From Lentzea xinjiangensis (GTDB lineage Bacteria; Actinomycetota; Actinomycetes; Mycobacteriales; Pseudonocardiaceae), in assembly GCF_900110955.1 (NCBI RefSeq), contig NZ_FOFR01000009.1:124001-188000 (forward strand): 64,000 nucleotides of DNA, written 5' to 3'. Positions 45,301-52,453 of this stretch are shown piece after piece (positions within the stretch are counted from its first letter, which is position 1; every line of letters begins with the position of its first letter). The translations under genes and the position numbers were made by a program. The notes under the pieces are model-generated. The model was not told the DNA's origin. It did no database searches and worked only from the letters and a program-made list of their open reading frames with translations.

Positions 45301-46179
45301 GGCGGCGGCTGGCTGCGCATCGCCAACGCGCGGGTGGGCAAGCGGGCGTTCCTGGGCAACTCGGGCATGACCGCGCCCGGCCGCAGCGTGCCGAAGGGCG
45401 GGCTCGTCGGCGTGCTGTCGGCGGCTCCGAAGCGGGCCAAGGCCGGGTCGTCGTACCTGGGCATGCCGCCGATGAAGCTGCCGCGGGCGGCCGAGGTGTC
45501 CGACCAGTCGCGCACGTTCGCCCCGCCCAGGCACCTGATGTGGGCACGGGCGCTGGTCGAGCTGTGCCGGTTCGTCCCGGTGATGCTGAACGTCGCCCTG
45601 GTCGTGCTGGTGCTCTTCGCGCTGAAGGAGTTCGGGCTCCGGTGGTCCGGCGTCGTGCTGCTGGGTGCGGGCGTGGCCGCGTGCCTGGTCGCGGTGATCG
45701 CCAAGTGGGTGCTGGTGGGCCGTTTCAAGGTGCGCGAGTACCCGCTGTGGTCGGCGTTCGTGTGGCGCAACGAGCTGGCGGACACGTTCGTCGAGGTGCT
45801 CGCGGTGCCGTGGCTCATCGGGTTCTCCGGCGGCACGCCGCTGATGAACCTGTGGCTGCGCTCGCTGGGCGCGTCGGTCGGCCGTGGCGCGTGGTGCGAG
45901 TCGTACTGGCTGCCCGAGGCCGACCTCGTGTCTCTGGGCGCCGGAGCGACGGTCAACCGCGGCTGCGTCGTGCAGACGCACCTGTTCCACGACCGGATCC
46001 TGCGGATGGACCGCGTGGAGCTGGGCGCCGGTTCCACCCTGGGCCCGCACGGCATCGTGCTGCCCGGCGCGTCCGTCGGCACCCACACCACGATCGGACC
46101 CGCCTCGCTGGTCATGCGCGGAGAGGATGTACCGTCGGGAACCCGTTGGCTGGGCAACCCGATCTCCGCGTGGACATGA
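42388..46179 (+). CDS. Pls/PosA-family membrane NRPS (epsilon-polylysine synthetase-like)
   Basis: This gives 1263 residues from the GTG at 42388; the GTG at 42406 is also possible. An adenylation domain (about 25-515) has FTSGSTGKPKG, NTYGPTEATV and TSGKVDRAAL. A peptidyl-carrier domain carries FFSSGGSSLGA, with the phosphopantetheine Ser at about 540. The remainder alternates transmembrane helix pairs with three soluble left-handed-beta-helix-like blocks (for example GVDLHSLPPVTG, LFPGARIGKRAEVAPGSG, IVLPGASVGTHTTIGPAS). That is the Pls plan, in which these blocks join amino acids without a normal C domain. Hand alignment to GrsA gives the specificity residues D-A-E-S-I-G-T-V-V-K, close to the lysine code remembered for BacB. 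A thioesterase domain is absent. The M1 peptidase gene overlaps its stop by 4 bp. Confidence 0.9.
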   Translation: MRSDAVVTIAAEPVVLRSMFTAGGAPTPRTLLDILRASAEQHPDAPAVDDGTTALTYRALISEVLQLKEKLAAEGVGVGDRVGVRVPSGTADLYVSILATLAAGAAYVPVDFEDPDERAELVFGEAQVSAVLGEGRSLALHGTPLGVPGEPGLDDDAWIIFTSGSTGKPKGVAVTHRSAAAFVDAEARLFLPDEPIGPEDRVLAGLSVAFDASCEEMWLAWRHGACLVPAPRSLVRTGMDLGPWLVEQEITVVSTVPTLAALWPVEALDDVRLLIFGGEACPPELAERLAVPGREVWNTYGPTEATVVACAARMTGDGPVRIGLPLAGWELVVVDAGGEVVPMGEPGELVIGGVGLARYLDAEKDAQKYAPLPSMGWDRAYRSGDVVRAEPEGLVFLGRADEQIKLGGRRIELGEVDAALAALPGVAGAAAAVRTTRGGNQILVGYVVAGEEFDQEAAVERLRAELPAALVPLIAVVGTLPTRTSGKVDRAALPWPLESMDTAGVVFSGLEGWLAEQWAAVLGSGPSSEDANFFSSGGSSLGAAQLVSMVRTRYPSTSVSDVYQNPTLHGLARRLESYGEAAEVHEVAPTPRWTGVLQTLLMIPLLTVAGARWVVALTALSNVLGWTSVSWWWVAAGAVVFLSPAGRLAISAGGARLLLRGVKPGEYPRGGSVHLRLWTAELLARMSRATDLSGSWVTHYARALGAKIGPGVDLHSLPPVTGMLKIGRGAAVEPEVDLSGWWLDGDRLRIGRVRIGAGATVGARSTLFPGARIGKRAEVAPGSGVVRSVPTGQRWAGVPATREGKAARSFPARRPQRSRSWNLMYGVSSGLLGVLPLLAAAPALLYVLRRPVTLTSALWDVPVASAIWFGSYALLVLVCVRLLGIGLREGHYPVHSRVAWQAWTTERLMNNARSALFPLYASLFTPVWLRLLGMKVGRHVEASTVVALPKMTRVDDGAFLADDTMVATYELGGGWLRIANARVGKRAFLGNSGMTAPGRSVPKGGLVGVLSAAPKRAKAGSSYLGMPPMKLPRAAEVSDQSRTFAPPRHLMWARALVELCRFVPVMLNVALVVLVLFALKEFGLRWSGVVLLGAGVAACLVAVIAKWVLVGRFKVREYPLWSAFVWRNELADTFVEVLAVPWLIGFSGGTPLMNLWLRSLGASVGRGAWCESYWLPEADLVSLGAGATVNRGCVVQTHLFHDRILRMDRVELGAGSTLGPHGIVLPGASVGTHTTIGPASLVMRGEDVPSGTRWLGNPISAWT

Positions 46180-47375
46180 GCTTCTCCGTACACCATTACG
46201 CGCTAGAGCTTGACTACAAGCCGCACTCCGCGCGCCTCTCCGGGCGCGCGGTGCTGCAGGCTTCCTGCGCCTCCCTGAGCTCGTTCTCGCTGTCCTTCGG
46301 CCCGTTGCGGATCTCGAAGGTGCTGGTGAACGGCACACCCGCGCGCTACGGGCATTCCGGCGGCGTGCTGAACGTGCGCGCGGCCGTGCGGGGGTCCTTC
46401 TCGGTCGAGGTGCGGTACTCGGGCACCCCCGTGCCGGTCTCGACGCCGGAGTGGGGCGACCTCGGCTGGGACCAGCTCACCGACGGCGCGATCGTGGCCT
46501 CGCAGCCGATCGGCGCGCCGTCGTGGTTCCCGTGCCTGGACGAACCGCGGTCCAAGGCCTCCTACCACCTGGAGGTCACCGCGCCCACCCCGTACACCGT
46601 GGTGTGCAACGGGGTGCTGGTGGACGGCAAGGTCTCCGGCAGCACCACGCGCTGGACGTACTCGATGGCCGCGCCGATGGCGACCTACCTCGCCACCGTC
46701 CAGATCGGACAGTACGTCGAGGCGCTGCCGGACGTGTGGGCGCCCGCCCGGTTGCGCCGGGCGGTGGCGCACGACTTCGGGCGCCAGAACCAGATGATCT
46801 CGTTGTTCTCGTCGCTGTTCGGGCCCTACCCGTTCGCGAAGTACTCGGTCGTGGTGACCGACGACGCGCTGGACGTCCCCGTCGAGGCCCAGGGGCTGTC
46901 GACGTTCGGCGCCAACCACGTCGACGGGCGCAGGGGGTCGGAGCGGCTGGTGGCGCACGAACTGGCGCACCAGTGGTTCGGCAACTCCGTCGGGATCGCG
47001 GCCTGGGAGCACATCTGGCTGAACGAGGGCTTCGCCAGCTATGCGGAGTGGTTGTGGTCCGAGGCGTCCGGCGGCCGGTCCGCGGACGCCTGTGCGGCCG
47101 GCGCCAGGGACCTGCTGCGGCGGCTGCCGCAGAACATCGTGATCGGACAGCCCGAGCGGGCCGAGTGGTTCGACGACAGGGTGTACAAGCGCGGGGCCCT
47201 GGCGGTGCACGCGCTGCGCCGCGAGATGGGCGACGACTCGTTCTTCGCCCTGCTGCGGGAGTGGTGTGCGCGCAACCGGCACGGTGTCGTGACGACCGAG
47301 GACTTCCTCGCGCTGGCGGGACATCGCGACCTGCTCACCCGCTGGCTGTTCAAGCCCGAGCTGCCGCAGCGCTAG
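46176..47375 (+). CDS. M1-family zinc metallopeptidase, short form
   Basis: This 399-residue protein starts in the ATGA overlap with the NRPS stop, so translation is coupled. The zinc site is HELAHQWFG (His261, Glu262, His265) with Glu284 18 residues on (HIWLNEGFASY). The usual GAMEN exopeptidase motif is replaced by VEAQGLSTFG, with its Glu kept. The C-terminal ERAP-like domain of long M1 enzymes is missing. No signal peptide or membrane anchor is seen. Pls-producing actinomycetes are known to have zinc aminopeptidases that degrade epsilon-polylysine. By position this one may trim or degrade the NRPS product, but that is inference. Confidence 0.9.
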   Translation: MSFSVHHYALELDYKPHSARLSGRAVLQASCASLSSFSLSFGPLRISKVLVNGTPARYGHSGGVLNVRAAVRGSFSVEVRYSGTPVPVSTPEWGDLGWDQLTDGAIVASQPIGAPSWFPCLDEPRSKASYHLEVTAPTPYTVVCNGVLVDGKVSGSTTRWTYSMAAPMATYLATVQIGQYVEALPDVWAPARLRRAVAHDFGRQNQMISLFSSLFGPYPFAKYSVVVTDDALDVPVEAQGLSTFGANHVDGRRGSERLVAHELAHQWFGNSVGIAAWEHIWLNEGFASYAEWLWSEASGGRSADACAAGARDLLRRLPQNIVIGQPERAEWFDDRVYKRGALAVHALRREMGDDSFFALLREWCARNRHGVVTTEDFLALAGHRDLLTRWLFKPELPQR

Positions 47376-47386
47376 CCGGTCCGGAG

Positions 47387-48016
47387 CTAGCCGGTCCACT
47401 TCCACACCGACGGCGGACGGCCGCCCTTGGGCAGTGCCGCGGCGTGCTCGCTGGTGCGTTCGAGACCGGGCACCCGGTCCATCGTGCGGCCCAGGTTGGC
47501 CGGGTAGGGGCGGTCACCGGTCAGGGACTCGGTCACGTCGAGCGCCTGGGCGGTGGTGAACTCCGGCCCGAGCAGCCCCGCGGTGAACGCCACGTCCCGC
47601 CAGAGCTTGTCCGCCAGCAGCGGCCGGCAGTCGGCGACGATCCGGTTGTGGTCGAAGGCGAGCGCGGGCACGTCGTCCAGCCGGCTCCAGACGGCGAGGC
47701 CGCCGGTCGGGCGGGCGACCGTGGCCCACAGCGCGACCGACAGCGTCGGGCCGCGCGGGTCGCGCGAGGGCTCGTCGAAGGTGGCGAGCTGACCGGTCGC
47801 CGTCACGGACTCCGCGGCGAGGCCCAGTTTCGCGGTGACGGCCCTGGTGCTCGCGTCCCGCAGCCGCTCGCCCCTTCCCAGCAGGACACCGGGGAGCGCC
47901 AGCTCGCCCGCGAACGGCTCCAGCGCGCGCGGGGCGACGCCCAGCAGCACCGCGCGCGCGTCCGGGTCAAACCGGAGCACGACCACGTCCACCGACACCA
48001 GCGTCGACTCGATCAT
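47387..48016 (-). CDS. Nudix-like protein with winged-helix tail (NrtR-like), degenerate catalytic box
   Basis: In this 209-residue protein, residues about 1-135 have a Nudix fold: VSVDVVVLRFDP, ALPGVLLGRGERLRDASTRA and VTAKLGL. The Nudix box should read GxxxxxExxxxxxxREUxEExGU, but its RE and EE positions are RA and AK, so hydrolysis is unlikely. Residues 140-209 (GPEFTTAQALDVTESLTG, YPANLGRTMDRVPGLERT, GGRPPSVWKW) match the winged helix of NrtR regulators, which bind ADP-ribose-type ligands and DNA. It is the last gene of the four-gene operon, and its 5' end overlaps the synthetase-like gene by 50 bp. A likely role is feedback control of the operon. Confidence 0.82.
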   Translation of the reverse strand: MIESTLVSVDVVVLRFDPDARAVLLGVAPRALEPFAGELALPGVLLGRGERLRDASTRAVTAKLGLAAESVTATGQLATFDEPSRDPRGPTLSVALWATVARPTGGLAVWSRLDDVPALAFDHNRIVADCRPLLADKLWRDVAFTAGLLGPEFTTAQALDVTESLTGDRPYPANLGRTMDRVPGLERTSEHAAALPKGGRPPSVWKWTG

Positions 48017-49199
48017 GCCGTGGATTCTCCCGCACCGCGTAGTCCGCCCTGGACGGGCCCGCCCCGGTCACGAGCACCTCGACGCCGAGCAGATCTTCCA
48101 GGTACGCCACGGGATCGGGCAGGTCCTCCAGCACCTGACCGGCGGCGACCTGGAGGCCGTCGGCGTCCAGGTGCGTCACGGCCAGTCCGTCGATGCCGCC
48201 GCAGCACCGCACGGCGTAGCGCAGCAGGTCGGCGTCCAGGTGCCCCGCGCGCCACGCGCCCTGGAACTCCCCCGTCCCGTTGTGCGCCTCCGGGAACCGC
48301 TCCAGGACGCCCTGGTCCTCCGTCGGCAGCGGACCCGCGCCGTGCCGCGTCTGGTAGGTCCTGGTCACGCCGAGCACACGGGCACTTCGGCCGCCGAGCA
48401 GCGCACGGGCGTTGCGCGGGGTCGTGGTGGACCAGGTCGTGTGCGGGTGGAAGCCGTGGGTCTCGTCCAGGAGGACGCCCTGCGCGCCCTCGAAGACGAG
48501 CCGTCCGGCGGCGGCGAGCCGCCCCGCCTCGTCCCCGGTCGTGATCCGGACGGCGTCCGCGAACGAGCGGTACAGCTCGACCAGCTCGTCCACGCTCGTG
48601 CCGTCGCCGGCCAGCGGCTCGTAGAACCGGGCGAGCACGTCCAGCCGGCGCCTCAGCTCGCGCGGGTCGCGGCAGTCACCGACCCTCGGCGCGGGGCCCG
48701 GCTCGCCGAGCACCCGCTGCTCCTCCACCACCTCTCCCCGCCGCGCGCCCCGCTCGCCGAGCAGGCCGTACCAGACGGTCTCGCCGATCCCCTTCCCGCA
48801 CGACCCGTGCCGGTCGCCGCCCCTGGCCCGCTCCCGCGCCCGGTTCGCGGCCACGTGGAACGGCGTCGTGAGCAGCGCGCCCGCGTCGACCGAGAGCAGC
48901 GAGAGCGGGTCGGCGACGCCGATGGCCTCCAGCTCCCGCGACTCGGCCGCCAGCGCGATCGGTTCGACGAGCACGTGCGAGGAGAGCCAGGTCGGCACGC
49001 CCGCGAGCGTGCCGGACCCGAACTGGCTGAAGGTGTGGTGCCGGCCGCCGGCCACCACGTTGTGCGCGGCCTGCGCTCCCCCGTTGAACCGCACCACGGC
49101 CGACACCGGCCCGTCGGCGCACAGCGCGTCGACCACCGCTCCCTTGCCCTCGTCACCGAACCCCAGCCCGACGACGATGACGTGGTCCTCGTCCGCCAT
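47967..49199 (-). CDS. Divergent adenylosuccinate synthetase paralogue
   Basis: This gives 410 residues from the ATG at 49199. The N-terminus VVGLGFGDEGKGAVVDAL keeps the catalytic Asp (16) and the P-loop-like GDEGKG; His46 in GGAQAAHNVV matches the second catalytic residue of PurA. Other family landmarks are EGAQGVLLDETHG, GPLPTE and AYLEDLLGVEVLVTGAGPS. However, the IMP segment (TGRGIGP in PurA) is SCGKGIGETVW, and the aspartate-binding loop TTGRxRR is absent, the region reading NGTGEFQGAWRAG. So it probably ligates a different amine or nucleotide, and is not the housekeeping purA. It starts 2 bp after the vWA gene stop. Confidence 0.82.
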   Translation of the reverse strand: MADEDHVIVVGLGFGDEGKGAVVDALCADGPVSAVVRFNGGAQAAHNVVAGGRHHTFSQFGSGTLAGVPTWLSSHVLVEPIALAAESRELEAIGVADPLSLLSVDAGALLTTPFHVAANRARERARGGDRHGSCGKGIGETVWYGLLGERGARRGEVVEEQRVLGEPGPAPRVGDCRDPRELRRRLDVLARFYEPLAGDGTSVDELVELYRSFADAVRITTGDEAGRLAAAGRLVFEGAQGVLLDETHGFHPHTTWSTTTPRNARALLGGRSARVLGVTRTYQTRHGAGPLPTEDQGVLERFPEAHNGTGEFQGAWRAGHLDADLLRYAVRCCGGIDGLAVTHLDADGLQVAAGQVLEDLPDPVAYLEDLLGVEVLVTGAGPSRADYAVRENPRHDRVDAGVGGRGRAPV

Positions 49200-49201
49200 C
49201 G

Positions 49202-50188
49202 TCAGCTCAGCGCCACGTCGTCGGGACCGTCGATGCCCAGCGGGGCGGCCGAGGCGGTCAGCGACCGCGTGCCGACCGCGGCCAGTGCCCTGCCGACGGC
49301 CTGGCTCTCGGCGGCCGACCCGACCTCGGCGAGGTCCACCAGGGCCTGGCCGAGGTCCACCACGCTCTCCTCCACACCGATCGTCGCGGCGATCAGCTCG
49401 CACACCGCGCCGGGGTCGTCGAGCTTGAGGAAGTTCTGGCCGAGGATCGCCCGCCAGTGCTCACCGATGGCCTCGTCGTGGAAGTACGACGACTGGTTGG
49501 GCAGGATGAAGTACACGTGCCACTTGCGGGCGAGCTCGCGGTAGACCGACACCGGGTCGATGTCCTGGGCGATCTCGTCACCGATGACGCGGCGGATGTG
49601 CCTGGCCTCCAGCCGCGGCTTGTTCAGCTCGTCGCCGATGATGAACAGGTAGCCCTTCCTGCCGCGCTTCTGCCAGGCGTCGGTGACCACGTGCCGGGCG
49701 ATGAAGTACGCGGCCAGCTCGTAGGACTCGCTCTTCTGCCCGCCGCCGCCGCCTTCGAGGAAGATGTCCCGCAACTGCTCGTCCATGCGGTTGTCCGACT
49801 CGAACTGGCCGACCTGCAACGGGACGCGGTCGCTGTCGGCGTCACCGATGCCGCCGAACATCAGCTGCGGGTCGGTGAGGTACCCCTTGCGCTGCAACAG
49901 GCCGTGCAGCTTGCCGAGCTTGCCCTGCATGATCCGCGGTACGCTGCCCATCGACCCGGTCACGTCGAACAGCACCGCGATCGGTGTCGAGTCGGCGTGG
50001 TCGGGCGAGTCGCGGCACTCGCGGAACCCCACGCCCAGCGGGTCGAGCGACGGGGCCGCCTTCCAGCTCGCCGCGGGCTGCGCCTTGACCGAGGCGGTGT
50101 AGCCGAAGTCCGCGATTCCCTTGGCAGCGCGGAAGGTCTTGGCCGCGGCGTAGGCGTTGTCGTCCCACTTGCCGTGTCCCATCGTCAT
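49202..50188 (-). CDS. vWA-domain protein (TerY-like), cytosolic
   Basis: In this 328-residue protein the von Willebrand A-type domain starts with IAVLFDVTGSMG, a MIDAS-like metal site (Asp75, Thr77, Ser79). It continues with PQLMFGGIGDADSD, FLEGGGGGQKSESYELAAYF (the Gly/Ser loop) and KGYLFIIGDELNKP. A C-terminal part (about 230-328) is helical. There is no signal peptide or membrane anchor. Cytosolic vWA proteins of this sort often act as scaffolds beside chaperones, ATPases or kinases. It overlaps the upstream J-domain/pseudokinase gene by 4 bp (ATGA) and is followed after 2 bp by the synthetase-like gene, so all are one operon. Confidence 0.85.
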   Translation of the reverse strand: MTMGHGKWDDNAYAAAKTFRAAKGIADFGYTASVKAQPAASWKAAPSLDPLGVGFRECRDSPDHADSTPIAVLFDVTGSMGSVPRIMQGKLGKLHGLLQRKGYLTDPQLMFGGIGDADSDRVPLQVGQFESDNRMDEQLRDIFLEGGGGGQKSESYELAAYFIARHVVTDAWQKRGRKGYLFIIGDELNKPRLEARHIRRVIGDEIAQDIDPVSVYRELARKWHVYFILPNQSSYFHDEAIGEHWRAILGQNFLKLDDPGAVCELIAATIGVEESVVDLGQALVDLAEVGSAAESQAVGRALAAVGTRSLTASAAPLGIDGPDDVALS

Positions 50189-51195
50189 GCTCCTGTCGTC
50201 TTGGGGAGGACGAACGGGCGGAAGACCCGTGCGCCGTAGAGGTCGTCGAGCAGTTCGTCGTACTCGCCCAGCAGGTCGACGGTGTCAGGCCGCCGGGACG
50301 GGCGTTCCTGCACGCACCCGCGCGCGAAGGCGATCTGCCGATGTTCGTCGTGCGCCAGCAGGTCGAGCATCAGCGTGTGTGCCATGTGGACGTCCGTCGC
50401 GGCGGTGACCGGTTCGCCGGCGAGGACCTCCGGCGGGTAGGTGATGGCGCGGCTGGTCGCGAGGAGCCGCTGTCCCGGCTCGACGGCGAAGGACCAGCCG
50501 GCCAGCACGATCCCGTGCTGTTGCGGGTGCACCATGACGTTCTCGGCGGTGACGGCGCCGTGCACCAGACCGGCCTGGTGCGCGCCAGCCAGTGCTTTGA
50601 GCAGCCTGCGGTGCATCCACGCGTAGTCGCGGCCGTCCAGCCCCGCGGGGAACGCGCGCCGGACGTCGGCGAGCGTCACGAAGCCGTCCAGCAGGGGATC
50701 GAGCACCGTGAAGGCGCGCGAGCCCTTGGCGACCTCGCCCGACGTGTCGAGCAGACGCGGGTAGTAGGGGCGCAGCCAGTGGTGCCGGTCGGTGAAGCGC
50801 TCCAACGACCGCAACGCCTGCCATTCGCCGTGCAGCAACGGGTTGAGCCCCGGGTTGCGCACCACCTTGACCACGTGTGGACCGTCCGATTCGTACAGGT
50901 TGGCGACGCTGCCCACCGCGAACGGTTCCCCGATGCGGTAGACGCCGGTCCTGGTCCTCATCTCGACGGTCGCGCCGTGGGTCCACTCGTGGTGCAGGCG
51001 GGTCAGCACGGCCGACGCCGCGTGTGCTCGCGTGTTGCCCGGTCCGACCACATCGGGGTGCAGGACCGAGGCCAGCGCGCGGTAACGGCGGCGCGCCTCC
51101 CTGCGCTTGCCGGGGTCGGCGGTGCGGGGCCCGAAGAGCCCTTCGGCCGTTGCGGCGCGTTCGACCAGCTCCAGCGCCTCCGATGTGGTGAACAT
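50185..51195 (-). CDS. J-domain-like / pseudokinase fusion protein
   Basis: In this 336-residue protein residues about 1-65 resemble a DnaJ J-domain: RRYRALASVLHPDVVG contains the HPD tripeptide (46-48). Residues about 85-305 have a protein-kinase-like fold: VANLYESDGPHVVKVVRNPG (ATP lobe with Lys), ALAGAHQAGLVHGAVTAENV and MVHPQQHGIVLAGWSFA. The catalytic HRD is HGA and DFG is AGW, so phosphotransfer is unlikely. It may be a regulatory scaffold that brings an Hsp70 to the vWA protein. It is the first gene of the operon, and its ATG directly abuts a perfect inverted repeat. Confidence 0.8.
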   Translation of the reverse strand: MFTTSEALELVERAATAEGLFGPRTADPGKRREARRRYRALASVLHPDVVGPGNTRAHAASAVLTRLHHEWTHGATVEMRTRTGVYRIGEPFAVGSVANLYESDGPHVVKVVRNPGLNPLLHGEWQALRSLERFTDRHHWLRPYYPRLLDTSGEVAKGSRAFTVLDPLLDGFVTLADVRRAFPAGLDGRDYAWMHRRLLKALAGAHQAGLVHGAVTAENVMVHPQQHGIVLAGWSFAVEPGQRLLATSRAITYPPEVLAGEPVTAATDVHMAHTLMLDLLAHDEHRQIAFARGCVQERPSRRPDTVDLLGEYDELLDDLYGARVFRPFVLPKTTGA

Positions 51196-51220
51196 GGTTT
51201 GAGTCTATGTAACTCAAACC
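51196..51220 (-). promoter_or_regulatory. Inverted repeat abutting the start of the four-gene operon
   Basis: GGTTTGAGT-CTATGTA-ACTCAAACC has perfect 9-bp arms with a 7-nt spacer. One arm touches the ATG of the J-domain/pseudokinase gene, so a bound repressor or an RNA hairpin would block initiation. The same 153-bp region serves the divergent MscS-type channel gene. Confidence 0.65.
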
Positions 51221-51348
51221 TGGAAGGCAACGGCCCCCGCCGAATTGCCCGGCCCGCCGGGACTGGCCACAGTGGCGTCCGTGAGCGGGCTCATGGTGTT
51301 CCTCCGTTGAAACGCCGGGTACCCGGTCTTGATCCGAAAGGAGGAAAC

Positions 51349-52431
51349 GTGCTGTTCGTCGTCATGGGCTGTTCCGTGGCTTTCGCACTGCTCGTGGTGG
51401 AGGTGATCCACCGGCTGGTGCGCCGCTTCACCCACAGCGGCAAGATGTACCGCCCCGGCCAGTTGTTCGGGGCGCTGCTCGCCGCTCAGATAACCCTCAG
51501 CGTGTACCCGGTCGACCTGCCGGTCGTGCTGCACGTCCTCGGGATCGCGCTGATCCTGGCCGGCGCGTGGCTGCTGGCCGCGCTCATCAGCACGTTGGTG
51601 GACATCTCGCTGTCGCGGATCCGCACCGACGTCACGGACAACCGGCACGCGCGGCGCGTGCACACGCAGGTCATGCTGGTCAGGCGCCTGGTGCTGGTGG
51701 TCATCGGCGTGCTGGCCGTCGGCGCGATACTCATGACGTTCCCCGGCGCACGCGCCGTCGGGTCCACCGTGCTGGCCTCCGCCGCCGTCATCGGCGCCGT
51801 CGCGGCGTTCTCCGCGCAGTCCCTGCTGGGCAACCTCATCTCGGGCCTGCAGATCGCGTTCAGCGACGCGGTGCGGCTCGACGACGTCGTGGTGGTCGAA
51901 GGCGAGTGGGGCCGGGTCGAGGACATCACGCTGACGTACGTCGTGCTGCACCTCTGGGACGACCGCCGGCTGGTGCTGCCGACCTCCTACTTCCTCAAGA
52001 CGCCTTTCCAGAACTGGACGCGCACGCAGTCGGCGCTGCTCGGGACCGTGGAGCTCGACCTGGACTGGACGGTGCCGGTCGAGGCGATGCGGCAGGAGAT
52101 GCGGTCCATGCTGGAGGGGAGCGACCTGTGGGACGGGCGCGTGTCCGTGTTGCAGATCACGGAGGCCACGCACGGGTTCGTGAGGGTGCGGGCGCTGGTG
52201 AGCGCGGCTGACGCCGGCAAGCTGTGGGACCTGCGCTGCCTCACGCGCGAGCACCTGGTCGACTGGGTGCAGCGCCAGCACAGTGGCGCGTTGCCGCAGG
52301 TGAGGACGCGGGCGGTGACCGGGGCGAAGCGGCAGCAGCCGGCCAGCGACCACCACACGGACGCACGCGTGTTCGGCGAGAGCGCGGACGGCGCGTTGCG
52401 GGAGCAAGCGTTTGCGGGGCCGAAGCAGTGA
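51349..52431 (+). CDS. MscS-type mechanosensitive channel
   Basis: From the GTG at 51349 (RBS AAAGGAGG) this gives 360 residues; the frame is open far upstream but without coding character. Four hydrophobic helices come first. The pore-lining TM3 region VLASAAVIGAVAAFSAQSLL is followed by GNLISGLQIAFSDAVRLDDV and VVVEGEWGRVEDITLTYVVL, the MscS beta domain. The C-terminal alpha/beta portion has the NWTRTQSALLGTVELDLDW segment. It releases solutes on hypo-osmotic shock. It is divergent from the vWA operon and ends 22 bp before the MFS gene. Confidence 0.92.
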   Translation: MLFVVMGCSVAFALLVVEVIHRLVRRFTHSGKMYRPGQLFGALLAAQITLSVYPVDLPVVLHVLGIALILAGAWLLAALISTLVDISLSRIRTDVTDNRHARRVHTQVMLVRRLVLVVIGVLAVGAILMTFPGARAVGSTVLASAAVIGAVAAFSAQSLLGNLISGLQIAFSDAVRLDDVVVVEGEWGRVEDITLTYVVLHLWDDRRLVLPTSYFLKTPFQNWTRTQSALLGTVELDLDWTVPVEAMRQEMRSMLEGSDLWDGRVSVLQITEATHGFVRVRALVSAADAGKLWDLRCLTREHLVDWVQRQHSGALPQVRTRAVTGAKRQQPASDHHTDARVFGESADGALREQAFAGPKQ

Positions 52432-52453
52432 CGGCAACCCGCACACTGGTCGC

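Noticed and set aside
47387-48016. Active Nudix hydrolase
   Set aside because: The catalytic RE and EE positions of the Nudix box are RA and AK.
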